NCBI RefSeq assembly: GCF_008327685.1
Contig: NZ_BDDE01000034.1
Location: 19,829-83,828 of the forward strand
DNA length: 64,000 nucleotides
Direction: 5' to 3'
Source of the DNA: Actinomadura sp. K4S16
GTDB taxonomy: Bacteria > Actinomycetota > Actinomycetes > Streptosporangiales > Streptosporangiaceae
The notes under the pieces were generated by a model, which had not been told where the DNA came from, did not search any database, and worked only from the letters and a program-made list of their open reading frames with translations. A program made the translations under genes and the position numbers. This document shows, piece after piece, positions 7,647 to 15,246 of this stretch. Within the stretch, counting starts at the first letter, position 1. Each line of letters opens with the position of its first letter.

Positions 7647-8528
7647 GTGCGCGCGTTCACCGCGATCGTCAACCCGGCGGCGGGCGGGTCCGCGTCCGCC
7701 TCCTGCCTGATGCCGCTCGCCCGGCTGCTGCGCGAGGCGGGCGCCGAGGTCGACGTCGAGTACAGCCGCGGGATGGAGCACGCCGCCGACGTGGCCCGCG
7801 CCGCCGGCGAGGCCGGCCGCGTGGTGCTCGGCGTCGGCGGGGACGGCCTGGTCGGCTGCGTCGGCGGGGCCCTCGCCGGGACGGGCGCGCTGTTCGGGAT
7901 CGTCCCCGCCGGCCGGGGCAACGACTTCGCGCGGCAGCTCGGCGTCCCGTCCGACCCGGAACGGCTCGCGCCGCTGCTGCTGGAGGGGGAGCCGCGCGAG
8001 GTCGACGCCATCGACGCCAACGGGACGGCCGTGCTCGGCAGCGTCTACGCGGGAGTGGACGCGGTAGCCAACGACAACGCCAACCGGACCCGGCTGCTGC
8101 GCGGCTCGGCCGCCTACTACGTCGGGGCGCTGCGCGCGATCGCCACGTGGCGGCACGCCGACTACCTGATCACGGTGGACGGCGAGGAGCACCGGCGGGA
8201 GGGCTACACCGTCGTCGCCGCCAACTCCGGCTACTACGGCTTCGGCAAGCACATCGCGCCGGACGCCCGCGTCGACGACGGGCTGCTGGACGTCGTGCTC
8301 ATCCGCAAGGCGCCGAGGACGCTGTTCTTCTCGGTCATGCGGGAGCTGGAGGCCGGGACGCACGTCCGGCGGCCCGAGGTGGAGGTCCTGCGCGGCCGCG
8401 AGGTGCGCATCGAGCTCGCCGGCGGGACCGGCAGGACGCTCCCGTACGGCGCGGACGGGGAGCTGCCCGGGGTGCTTCCCGTCACCGCGCGGGTGCTGCC
8501 CGGCGCCCTGCGCGTCCTGGCGCCCTGA
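7647..8528 (+). CDS. Diacylglycerol kinase-family lipid kinase
   Basis: A 293-aa DAGK catalytic-domain protein that phosphorylates a lipid hydroxyl with ATP. VNPAAGGSASAS near the N-terminus is the nucleotide-binding start. VLGVGGDGLVG (about residues 60-70) is the GGDG loop, and GIVPAGRGNDFARQLGVP follows. ANSGYYGFGKHIAPDARVDDGLLDVVLI is the family's second signature. Start ambiguity: GTG 7638 overlaps the previous stop (GTGA) but abuts the GAAGGGA SD, whereas GTG 7647 has 9-nt spacing and is preferred. It is cotranscribed with the flavoprotein. By analogy to Rv2252 it may feed phosphatidylinositol mannoside or related lipid synthesis; that is inference. Confidence 0.9.
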   Translation: MRAFTAIVNPAAGGSASASCLMPLARLLREAGAEVDVEYSRGMEHAADVARAAGEAGRVVLGVGGDGLVGCVGGALAGTGALFGIVPAGRGNDFARQLGVPSDPERLAPLLLEGEPREVDAIDANGTAVLGSVYAGVDAVANDNANRTRLLRGSAAYYVGALRAIATWRHADYLITVDGEEHRREGYTVVAANSGYYGFGKHIAPDARVDDGLLDVVLIRKAPRTLFFSVMRELEAGTHVRRPEVEVLRGREVRIELAGGTGRTLPYGADGELPGVLPVTARVLPGALRVLAP

Positions 8529-8645
8529 CCGGCCGCGACGAGGATTTGGCCGCGTGTTTAGGGCGGTTTACGCGCCCATTACGGCTCTCCGGATAGTGTC
8601 GGTTACGTCCCGCTACGGGACCTTGGGGTTGTCTGTGGAGGCATC

Positions 8646-8759
8646 ATGAGAAGGCGACTTTTCGCCGTTCTGGGGGGACTCATGATGACCGCAGGCCCCC
8701 TCGTCGCGGTGGCGCCGGCGTCCTTGGGGGTGGCGCCGGCGTCAACCGCGCTCGGCTGA
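8646..8759 (+). CDS. Secreted or membrane micropeptide with VAPAS repeat
   Basis: A 37-residue ORF beginning MRRRLFAVLGGLMM. It has a basic N-terminus, a hydrophobic core, then VAVAPASLGVAPASTALG. The VAPAS motif is duplicated, encoded by two copies of GTGGCGCCGGCGTC separated by 7 nt. A good SD (TGGAGG, 8636-8641) lies 4 nt before the ATG. The whole product resembles a signal peptide with an APAS-type cleavage region and little mature chain. No homolog is recognised. It could be a leader or regulatory peptide for the metallophosphoesterase gene downstream, or a decayed secreted protein. Confidence 0.55.
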   Translation: MRRRLFAVLGGLMMTAGPLVAVAPASLGVAPASTALG

Positions 8760-8815
8760 CGGTCTGTCGGCTTCCTGGCGTCGTGTCGGCTTGACGCCGA
8801 ACCTGCCTCTGGAAA

Positions 8816-8839
8816 GGCTGTGAGGACCCCCTCACAGCC
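8816..8839 (+). promoter_or_regulatory. Hairpin directly upstream of ribosome binding site
   Basis: GGCTGTGAGG (8816-8825) and CCTCACAGCC (8830-8839) form a perfect 10-bp stem with a 4-nt loop, ending 1 nt before the GGAGG SD (8841-8845) of the gene starting at GTG 8852. It may attenuate readthrough from the micropeptide or gate translation. Confidence 0.6.
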
Positions 8840-8851
8840 CGGAGGCATTCT

Positions 8852-10366
8852 GTGTCTGCCGAGGTCCCCCCCGGACCCGCCAACTCGCGCAGCTCGGAGG
8901 AGGGAGCCGGCTGGGCCTGCGGGAGGCCGGGCGGCTTCAACGAGCTGCTCCCGGCCCGCGTCCCCGACTTCTCCTGGCGCCGCCCCTCGGTGCTGTGGCG
9001 CTCGCGCAACGACGTGCTGGCGCGGCTGTTCGGCGACCCGACGAACGCGATCCGCCGCCGCTGCGTGGCGGCCCTGCGCGAACGGGGCACGCCGGCCGCG
9101 TTCACCGTGCACCGCCCGGCGCCCGAGTTCTCGTTCGCGCTGGTCGGCGACACGGGCGAGGGCGACCGCTCGCAGTACGCGGTGGTCCCGCCGCTGCTGC
9201 ACGCCGCCGCGGGCACCGACTTCATGGTCATCGCCAGCGACGTGATCTACCCGACCGGCGACGCGGCGGACTACCCCGAGAAGTTCTTCCGCCCCTACAA
9301 GGACTACCCCGCCCCCATCTACGCCGTGCCCGGCAACCACGACTGGTACGACGGGCTGCGGGGCTTCCTGCACGTCTTCTGCGGCCTGGACGAGAACTGC
9401 TCGCCGCCGCCGTGGCGCGGCCCGCTCGCGTTCGTCCCGCGCACGCTGTGGCGCCACTCGGGGGAGGTCGACGCGGAGGCGCTCGCGGAGGCCCGCCGGC
9501 TGTACCGGGGCGCACCCGGCCAGCAGGCCGTGCAGCCCGGGCCGTACTGGGCGATCGACACCCCCTCGCTGCGCGTCATCGGCATCGACACCGGGATCAC
9601 CGGCCGGCTCGACCGCGCCCAGGGCCGCTGGCTGCGCGAGGTGTCCGGTGGTCCGAAACCCAAGCTGCTGGTGACCGGAAAGCCGCTGTACGTGGACGAC
9701 GAGCACCGTCCCGGGCCGATCGAGGGCGGCGGGACGGTCGACGAGATCGTCCAGGACCCGGCGCACCACTACGTGGCCGCGATCGGCGGCGACATCCACA
9801 ACTACCAGCGCTACCCGGTGCGGACCGGCGACGGCCGGACCATCCAGTACATCGTCTCGGGCGGCGGCGGGGCCTTCATGCACGCCACGCACGTCATCCC
9901 GCGGACCCGGACGGTGGAGGAGGACGAGTTCCGCTGCTACCCGCTGCGCGGCGACTCCCTGTCGCGCTACAGCAAGCTGTACGGCCGGTGGCTGCGGATG
10001 CCGGGGCTCTTCGAGCTCACCCCGGAGGAGGCCACCGCCGCGGTCCAGCACCGACTCGGCATCAGGCCGGGGCGCGGGTACGACGGCCCCGCCCCATCCC
10101 GCCGCGCGCGCTTCGTCGCGGCCGTCCTCGGCGTTCCGCGCAGCGCCCGGGGCCGCCGCCGGCTCCTGCGGCTCCCCGTCCGGAGGATCCCGCAGCGGTT
10201 CCGTTCGGAGCTGGCCGACTGGGACCGGCCGCCGTTCTTCAAGAATTTCCTCCGCCTGGACGTGACGGAGTCGCAGTTGCGCATCCGTTGCTTCGCCGCG
10301 ACGGGGTGCGGCGACCACGAGACGGCGCCGCCGTGCGAGGACGAGGTGACGATCCCGTTGCGCTAG
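8852..10366 (+). CDS. Calcineurin-like metallophosphoesterase
   Basis: A 504-aa protein with the full metallophosphoesterase motif set. These are FALVGDTGEGD (about 95-105), ASDVIYPTGD (128-137, first residue A/G-variant of the GDxxY motif), VPGNHDWYDG (159-168), and GGDIHNYQRYP near residue 311 supplying the last histidines. It lacks an N-terminal signal peptide, so it is probably cytosolic or membrane-associated. The long N-terminal region (first 90 residues) and C-terminal ~130 residues extend beyond the catalytic core. Substrate unknown. GTG start with GGAGG SD at 8841-8845, behind a stable hairpin. The gene is monocistronic as far as visible. Confidence 0.85.
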   Translation: MSAEVPPGPANSRSSEEGAGWACGRPGGFNELLPARVPDFSWRRPSVLWRSRNDVLARLFGDPTNAIRRRCVAALRERGTPAAFTVHRPAPEFSFALVGDTGEGDRSQYAVVPPLLHAAAGTDFMVIASDVIYPTGDAADYPEKFFRPYKDYPAPIYAVPGNHDWYDGLRGFLHVFCGLDENCSPPPWRGPLAFVPRTLWRHSGEVDAEALAEARRLYRGAPGQQAVQPGPYWAIDTPSLRVIGIDTGITGRLDRAQGRWLREVSGGPKPKLLVTGKPLYVDDEHRPGPIEGGGTVDEIVQDPAHHYVAAIGGDIHNYQRYPVRTGDGRTIQYIVSGGGGAFMHATHVIPRTRTVEEDEFRCYPLRGDSLSRYSKLYGRWLRMPGLFELTPEEATAAVQHRLGIRPGRGYDGPAPSRRARFVAAVLGVPRSARGRRRLLRLPVRRIPQRFRSELADWDRPPFFKNFLRLDVTESQLRIRCFAATGCGDHETAPPCEDEVTIPLR

Positions 10367-10524
10367 CCCGAACGCTTTGGAGAATCCGCCAGTAATAGAT
10401 GAAATCTAGGCGATCTTGCCTCGCGACGTGCCCCGATGCCGTTACAGTCGTGGCTCACCACACCGGTGAACGGTAACGGACGGTCGGCCGGAGAACGACC
10501 GCGTCCTTCAGGAGAGCTTCTCAA

Positions 10525-11025
10525 ATGAGTCACCCCCAGCAGGGTCAGGGCCAGCAACAGCAGCAGGCGTACCAGGGCGGCTACTCGCCCGCCCCGGCAC
10601 AGCAGCAGGCGCCCGCCGCCGTCGGCACCGGCCTCAACATGAGGCGCCGCAACCCCGTCGGCGCCTGGCTCGGCCTGCCGATCATCACCTTCGGCATCTA
10701 CGGCCTCGTCTGGTTCTTCAAGGTCCACAACGAGCTGCACGAGTACGACCGCCGCATCGACAACGCCGCCACCAGCGCGCTGCTGTCCATGCTGTTCGGC
10801 GGCATCACCCTCGGGATCTGGCCCCTCGTCATGTGGGTCAAGCTCGGCGGGCGCATCGCCCAGGCCCAGCGCGCGGCCGGCCTCCAGCCGAGCTGCAGCG
10901 GCGGCATGGGCTTCCTGCTCGGCATCTTCGGCTTCGGCGTGCTGTACTACCAGCTCCAGCTGAACAAGGTCACCGACCGCTACGGCGACACCCCGGCCGG
11001 CCAGCAAGTCTCGCTCGCCGCGTAG
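10525..11025 (+). CDS. DUF4234-type small membrane protein
   Basis: A 166-aa protein with a Gln/Pro-rich disordered N-terminus (first ~45 residues: repeated Q runs, YQGGYSPAPAQQQ). It then has the DUF4234 core RNPVGAWLGLPIITFGIYGLVWFFKVHNEL and two further hydrophobic stretches, LLSMLFGGITLGIWPLVMWV and MGFLLGIFGFGVLYYQLQLNKV, so about three membrane segments. Function unknown in the family. SD CAGGAGAG lies about 9-14 nt before the ATG. The upstream leader (10479-10505) can fold GGTCG against CGACC. The downstream region is unusually rich in inverted repeats before a strong terminator. Confidence 0.82.
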   Translation: MSHPQQGQGQQQQQAYQGGYSPAPAQQQAPAAVGTGLNMRRRNPVGAWLGLPIITFGIYGLVWFFKVHNELHEYDRRIDNAATSALLSMLFGGITLGIWPLVMWVKLGGRIAQAQRAAGLQPSCSGGMGFLLGIFGFGVLYYQLQLNKVTDRYGDTPAGQQVSLAA

Positions 11026-11029
11026 TCAT

Positions 11030-11172
11030 CGCATTTCTCTCCTCCTTCGGGCCTGACGGCCCTCCATCGTCGAGAAATGCGGGCGATCGCTGGCATCGCT
11101 CCGGCTCGCCTTGGCGGCTCGCTGCGCGATCAGGTTCTCGCAAGCTCGAACCTGCCTTCGGACGCGATCGCA
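11030..11172. repeat. Nested inverted repeats in intergenic region
   Basis: CGCATTTCTC (11030-11039) pairs with GAGAAATGCG (11072-11081) and encloses GGGCC/GGCCC (11049-11053 with 11058-11062). Next come GCGATCGC copies at about 11083 and 11164 flanking CAGGTTC/GAACCTG arms. No ORF, tRNA or known riboswitch is recognisable. This is the content of the 11026-11338 gap apart from the terminator. Confidence 0.6.
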
Positions 11173-11255
11173 AGGGTGAGGCCGGCGCCGGCTGAGCTTC
11201 AAACGCTGCGAGAGCAGCGGGCCGCGGCCCTGGCCTGCTGAATCGATTCGCGCTG

Positions 11256-11285
11256 GACCCCTCCGTGATCCCTCACGGAGGGGTC
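11256..11285 (+). terminator. Strong intrinsic terminator-like hairpin
   Basis: GACCCCTCCGTGA (11256-11268) pairs perfectly with TCACGGAGGGGTC (11273-11285), 13 bp with a 4-nt loop, followed by TTCGTCGTGG. It separates the DUF4234 transcript from the polymerase gene. Confidence 0.8.
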
Positions 11286-11338
11286 TTCGTCGTGGTGCGG
11301 GAGGCGGGTTTGTCGGTGGGCGGGGTCAGAATGGGCGC

Positions 11339-13027
11339 GTGAGGATCGCGGTTGCGGCCGGGGCGGGGGGCGGGGGCTCGCTGCGGGCGGTCGCCGAGGA
11401 CGGGGCGCCCGCGGGGCCCGTCCAGGACGTCCCCGATCTGGTCTCGGCGGTCGCCGAGCGGGAGCGCGACGGCGCGCCGCGGTGGGTGTGGCCGTCCACG
11501 GCGCGGCTCTACCCCCGGCTGCTGGAGGCGGGGGTGCGGGTTTCGCGCTGCCATGACCTCGAACTGGTCGAGAACCTGCTGCTCGGCCATGCCGGGCGGT
11601 ACGGGGAGCCGCGCTCGGTCCGGGCGGCGTGGGCGCGGCTGCGCGGCGAGCCCGTCCCGGCCGACCCGCCGCCGTCCCGGGAGGCGTCGGCGCAGCCGTC
11701 GCTGTTCGACGACGACGCCGGGCGCAAGGAGGCCGCGGACGACCTCGGCCAGATCGTCGCGGTGCACGCCGAGCAGCAGCGCGCCATCGCCGGGCTCGAC
11801 GGGTTCGCGCTGCTCGCGGCGGCGGAGTCGGCAGGGTCGCTGGTGGCCGCCGAGATGGGCCACGACGGGCTGCCCTGGTCGGCCGCCGAGCACGACGCGC
11901 TGCTCACCGAGCTGCTCGGCCCGCGCCCCTCGGGCGGCCTGCGGCCCCGCAGGCTGCAGGACCTCGCCGACCGCATCAGCGCCGCGTTCGGGCCGCGCGT
12001 GCACGTCAACCCCGACTCCCCGGCGCAGATCCTGCGGGCGTTCGCCTCGGCGGGGCTGCCGATCCCCTCCACCCGTGCGCACGTCCTCAAACAGCTCGAC
12101 CACCCCGCCGTCCCGCTGCTGCTGGAGTACAAGGAGCTGTCGCGGCTGCACGCCGCGCACGGCTGGGCGTGGCTCGACACGTGGGTGAGCGGCGGCCGGT
12201 TCCGTCCCGAGTACGTCGTCGGGGGCGTGGTGTCCGGGCGGTGGGCGACGAGCGGCGGCGGGGCCCTGCAGATCCCGCGCGTACTGCGCAAGGCCGTCGT
12301 CGCCGACCCGGGCTGGGCCCTGGTCGTGGCCGACGCGGCGCAGCTCGAACCCCGCGTGCTGGCGGCGCTCGCCGGAGACCGCGCGTTCGCCGAGGCCGCC
12401 GCGCACGGCGACCTCTACGCGGCCCTGTCCGACGCCTTCCAGGACGACGCCGACGGCGGGCGCACCGCGCGCGACAAGGCCAAGATCGCCCTGCTGTCCG
12501 CCATGTACGGGGGAGGGACGGCCGACGCGGTGCAGCTCCTCGGCGTCCTGCGGAGCCGGTTCCCGCAGGCGTTCGAGTACGTGGAGGCCGCCGCGCGGGC
12601 GGGGGAGCGCGGCCGGCTCGTCCGGTCCCGGCTCGGCCGCACGTGCCCGCCGCCGTCGGCCGGGTGGCGCGAGCTGACCTCGGCGGGCGACGACGACGCC
12701 CCGGGCCCCCGGCAGGGGACGGCGGCCCAGGCGCTGCGCGGCCGGGGCCGCTTCACCCGCAACTTCGTCGTCCAGGCCACCGCCGCCGACTGGGCGCTCG
12801 CGCTCCTGGGCTCCCTGCGCCGCCGCCTGACCGCCCTCGGCTCGCCCCGCCTGGTGTTCTTCCAGCACGACGAGGTCATCGTGCACGGCCCCGCCGAGCT
12901 GGCCGACGAGGTCGCCGCCGCCGTGCGCGCCGCGGCGGAGGAGGCCCGCGGCCTGCTGTTCGGCGACACCCCGGTCGTCTTCCCGATGGAGATCGCCGTC
13001 GTCGACCGCTACGCCGACGCCAAGTGA
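11339..13027 (+). CDS. PolA-type DNA polymerase with degenerate exonuclease domain
   Basis: A 562-aa family-A polymerase of the type annotated as bifunctional 3'-5' exonuclease/DNA polymerase in actinobacteria. Polymerase motifs are readable: motif A VVADAAQLEPRVLAALAGD (about residue 328), motif B RDKAKIALLSAMYGGG (about 377) and motif C FFQHDEVIVHGP (about 506). The two catalytic Asp, the Lys of motif B and the HDE are kept. The N-terminal ~200 residues replace the exonuclease domain but show no clear DEDD acidic motifs, and there is no 5'-nuclease domain. It is thus shorter than replicative-repair Pol I (~900 aa) and is probably a second, accessory polymerase. GTG start, no clear SD. The 3' end overlaps the convergent SGNH gene by 19 bp. 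Confidence 0.85.
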   Translation: MRIAVAAGAGGGGSLRAVAEDGAPAGPVQDVPDLVSAVAERERDGAPRWVWPSTARLYPRLLEAGVRVSRCHDLELVENLLLGHAGRYGEPRSVRAAWARLRGEPVPADPPPSREASAQPSLFDDDAGRKEAADDLGQIVAVHAEQQRAIAGLDGFALLAAAESAGSLVAAEMGHDGLPWSAAEHDALLTELLGPRPSGGLRPRRLQDLADRISAAFGPRVHVNPDSPAQILRAFASAGLPIPSTRAHVLKQLDHPAVPLLLEYKELSRLHAAHGWAWLDTWVSGGRFRPEYVVGGVVSGRWATSGGGALQIPRVLRKAVVADPGWALVVADAAQLEPRVLAALAGDRAFAEAAAHGDLYAALSDAFQDDADGGRTARDKAKIALLSAMYGGGTADAVQLLGVLRSRFPQAFEYVEAAARAGERGRLVRSRLGRTCPPPSAGWRELTSAGDDDAPGPRQGTAAQALRGRGRFTRNFVVQATAADWALALLGSLRRRLTALGSPRLVFFQHDEVIVHGPAELADEVAAAVRAAAEEARGLLFGDTPVVFPMEIAVVDRYADAK

Positions 13028-13695
13028 GCGGCCAGCGCGCGGATCGTGTTGGCGGCGGCGAACGCGTGCCCCCGGGCGTTCAGATGCAACTGGTCGCCGC
13101 AGTAGATGCCCGGGTCGGCGGCGACCGGGTGCCCGTGCGGATTGTCGACGTGGCAGGCGCCGTGCTCGGCCGCGACCTCGGCGGTGAGCTCGGCCAGCCG
13201 CCGCGTCCGCGCCGAGATGACCTCCCGGTAGCGGGACGGGCCGAGCCCGGCGGCCGTGATGTCCAGCAGCCCGATCGTGACGACGTCGGCGCCCGCCGCG
13301 CGGAACGCCGAGACCATCGCGGCCAGCTCGCGGCGCACTCCGTCCGCGTCGAAGTCGGGGCGGAGCATGTCGTTGCCCCCGGCCACCACGAACGCCAGGT
13401 CGGGCCGGAACGCCAGGGCCGGCCGGAGCTGCTCGGCCGCCACCTGCGCGGCGACGAGGTTCCGGCGCCCGAGGTTCAGCGCGGTGAACCCGGGGTCGAC
13501 CGCGCCGAGCGCCTCCTCGACGCGGTCGGTCCACGACAGGTCGCGGTAGCCGGGGACGGGCTCGCGGACGCCTTCGGCGACGCTGTCGCCGATCGTCACC
13601 ATCCGCCTCCACGGGGCGTCGGCCAGCAGCGCGGTTGCGTCGGCGGCCGGCAGCACGGAGGGGGCGGTCCACTCGGTCGGAAGCGTCTCGGTCAC
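13009..13695 (-). CDS. SGNH/GDSL-family hydrolase
   Basis: A 228-aa esterase-type hydrolase. Block I is TIGDSVAEG (about residues 33-41, catalytic Ser), block III is VVAGGNDM (Gly-Asn oxyanion), and block V is DQLHLNARGH with the catalytic Asp/His near the C-terminus. No signal peptide, so cytosolic. Start is GTG 13695 with AAGGAGG 5-6 nt upstream; the MFS stop codon lies 11 nt before it, so the two are coupled. Because it shares the TetR-controlled operon with an MFS exporter it may modify or hydrolyse the exported or inducing compound (inference). Another SGNH protein of similar layout lies at 31.5 kb. Confidence 0.87.
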   Translation of the reverse strand: MTETLPTEWTAPSVLPAADATALLADAPWRRMVTIGDSVAEGVREPVPGYRDLSWTDRVEEALGAVDPGFTALNLGRRNLVAAQVAAEQLRPALAFRPDLAFVVAGGNDMLRPDFDADGVRRELAAMVSAFRAAGADVVTIGLLDITAAGLGPSRYREVISARTRRLAELTAEVAAEHGACHVDNPHGHPVAADPGIYCGDQLHLNARGHAFAAANTIRALAAHLASA

Positions 13696-13706
13696 GGTGT
13701 CCTCCT

Positions 13707-15131
13707 TCAGGGCTTCGCCGGGCGCGCGGCGAGGAGCAGGCCGACGGCGGCCGCGCCCGCGGCGGCGATCGTGCAGAACAGGTAGACGGACGTGTAGTCG
13801 CCGGGCGCCGCCCGCTCCGGCAGCAGCGCGGCGAGGACGGCGATGCCGAGCGCGCCGCCGAGCTGCCGCGCCGTGGTGTTGAGCCCGGTGGCGCCCGCGA
13901 ACCGCAGCGGGCCGGCCGACAGCGCGGCGCCCGTGGCGGTGCCGGTGGTCATCATCCCCATCCCCGTCCCGACCACGAGGCCGAGCGGGAGCCAGAACGT
14001 CAGGAAGTGCGGCTCGGCGGGCAGGGCCGCGACGGCCCAGACCCCGCACCCGACCATGATCAGCGCGCCGCCCGTCACGGCGGGGCGGACGCCGAGGCGC
14101 GCGGTGAGCCGTCCCGTCGCGATCGCCGCCGCGGTGGCGGTGAACGCGCCGGGCGTCGAGGCGAACCCCGCCTTCACGATCGAGTAGTGCCACTCGGTCG
14201 TCAGGTAGAGCACGCCGACGAGCAGCCACGCGTACAGGGCCGTCCCGTACAGGAACGAGGCGGCGTTCGCGGCGGCGAACCGGTGGTTGCGCCACAGCGA
14301 GATCTCCAGCGCGGGCACCGGATGCCGCGCCGACCGCCACAGCGCGAGGGCGGCCAGGACGGCGCCGCCGAGCAGCAGGGCGAGCGTCCGGGCGTCGGTC
14401 CAGGCCCAGTCCCGGCTCTGCGTCACGCCGAGCGCGACGCCGCCCACGCCGGCGGCGAGCAGCACCGTCCCGGCGAGGTCGGGCAGCCGTCCCGCGCCGC
14501 CCTCGGCCCGGGGGAGGCGGCGGCCGCCGAGCAGCATCGCCAGCCCGATCGGCACGTTGATGACGAACAGGGACCGCCAGCCGGACAGGTCGACGAGCAC
14601 CCCGCCGAGGCCCGGGCCGATCGCGGCGGCGAACGCGCCCGCCGCGCTCCACAGCCCGATGCTGCGGGCGCGCCGCTCGGGGGGCGTGTCGTGCAGCAGC
14701 AGCGCGAGGGAGGCGGGGATCAGGGCCGCCGCGGCGGCGCCCTGCGCGGCGCGCGTCGCCAGCAGGACGGGCACGTTCGGCGCGACCGCGCACGCCAGCG
14801 ACGCCAGCGTGAACAGCCCGGTGCCCCACAGGTACAGCGACCGCCGCCCGACCAGGTCGGCGAACCGGCCGGCGGGGGCGAGCAGCGCCGCGAACAGCAC
14901 CGCGTACAGGGTGATCACCCAGGTCAGGCCGGAAAGCGTGCTGCCCGGGAAGTCGGCGTGCAGGTCGGCGACGGCCAGGTTGGCGGCGGTCGCGTCGAGC
15001 ATGGCCAGGAACGTCGCCCCGGCGGCGAGCCAGGGGACGTCCCGCCGCGCGGCCGGCCCCGGCGGCGCGCCGGTCCCGGTGGTGCTGGTCCCGGTGGTGC
15101 TGGTCCCGGTCGGCTCGGTCTCGGTGGTCAT
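13707..15131 (-). CDS. MFS multidrug exporter, DHA2 (14-TM) type
   Basis: A 474-aa major facilitator with about 14 hydrophobic segments. Family motifs: LDATAANLAVADLHADF in TM1, GRFADLVGRRSLYLWGTGLF in the TM2-3 loop (motif A), and an AAGAFAAAIGPGLGGVLVDLSGWRSLFVINVPIG stretch (motif C) in TM5, typical of the EmrB/QacA drug exporters. The N-terminus holds a Thr/Gly repeat (GTSTTGTSTTGTG) encoded by 15-bp tandem repeats near 15073-15115. ATG 15131 has GGAGAGG upstream. Divergent from a TetR gene with an ACGAACGGTCGT operator 25 bp before the start codon, so expression is probably induced by a toxic substrate. Confidence 0.92.
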   Translation of the reverse strand: MTTETEPTGTSTTGTSTTGTGAPPGPAARRDVPWLAAGATFLAMLDATAANLAVADLHADFPGSTLSGLTWVITLYAVLFAALLAPAGRFADLVGRRSLYLWGTGLFTLASLACAVAPNVPVLLATRAAQGAAAAALIPASLALLLHDTPPERRARSIGLWSAAGAFAAAIGPGLGGVLVDLSGWRSLFVINVPIGLAMLLGGRRLPRAEGGAGRLPDLAGTVLLAAGVGGVALGVTQSRDWAWTDARTLALLLGGAVLAALALWRSARHPVPALEISLWRNHRFAAANAASFLYGTALYAWLLVGVLYLTTEWHYSIVKAGFASTPGAFTATAAAIATGRLTARLGVRPAVTGGALIMVGCGVWAVAALPAEPHFLTFWLPLGLVVGTGMGMMTTGTATGAALSAGPLRFAGATGLNTTARQLGGALGIAVLAALLPERAAPGDYTSVYLFCTIAAAGAAAVGLLLAARPAKP

Positions 15132-15155
15132 GGGCGGACCTCTCCAGAAAAATAA

Positions 15156-15167
15156 ACGAACGGTCGT
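15156..15167. promoter_or_regulatory. TetR operator copy 1
   Basis: ACGAACGGTCGT, an inverted repeat (ACGA...TCGT), identical to a second copy 65 bp away. It lies just upstream of the MFS start codon, where the minus-strand promoter must be. Confidence 0.8.
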
Positions 15168-15210
15168 ACACTCTTCTGGTCGAGGGGTTCGCGTCAAGGG
15201 GTTCGCCGCA

Positions 15211-15239
15211 TTGACTTTGAACGAACGGTCGTGCAGATT
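15211..15239 (+). promoter_or_regulatory. Promoter for tetR, leaderless
   Basis: TTGACT (15211-15216), 17-bp spacer, CAGATT (15234-15239), then 7 nt to the GTG at 15247. The predicted +1 coincides with the start codon. Confidence 0.75.
15221..15232. promoter_or_regulatory. TetR operator copy 2, inside promoter spacer
   Basis: Second exact ACGAACGGTCGT, lying between the -35 and -10 boxes of the tetR promoter, which is an ideal autorepression position. Confidence 0.82.
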
Positions 15240-15246
15240 AATCGGC

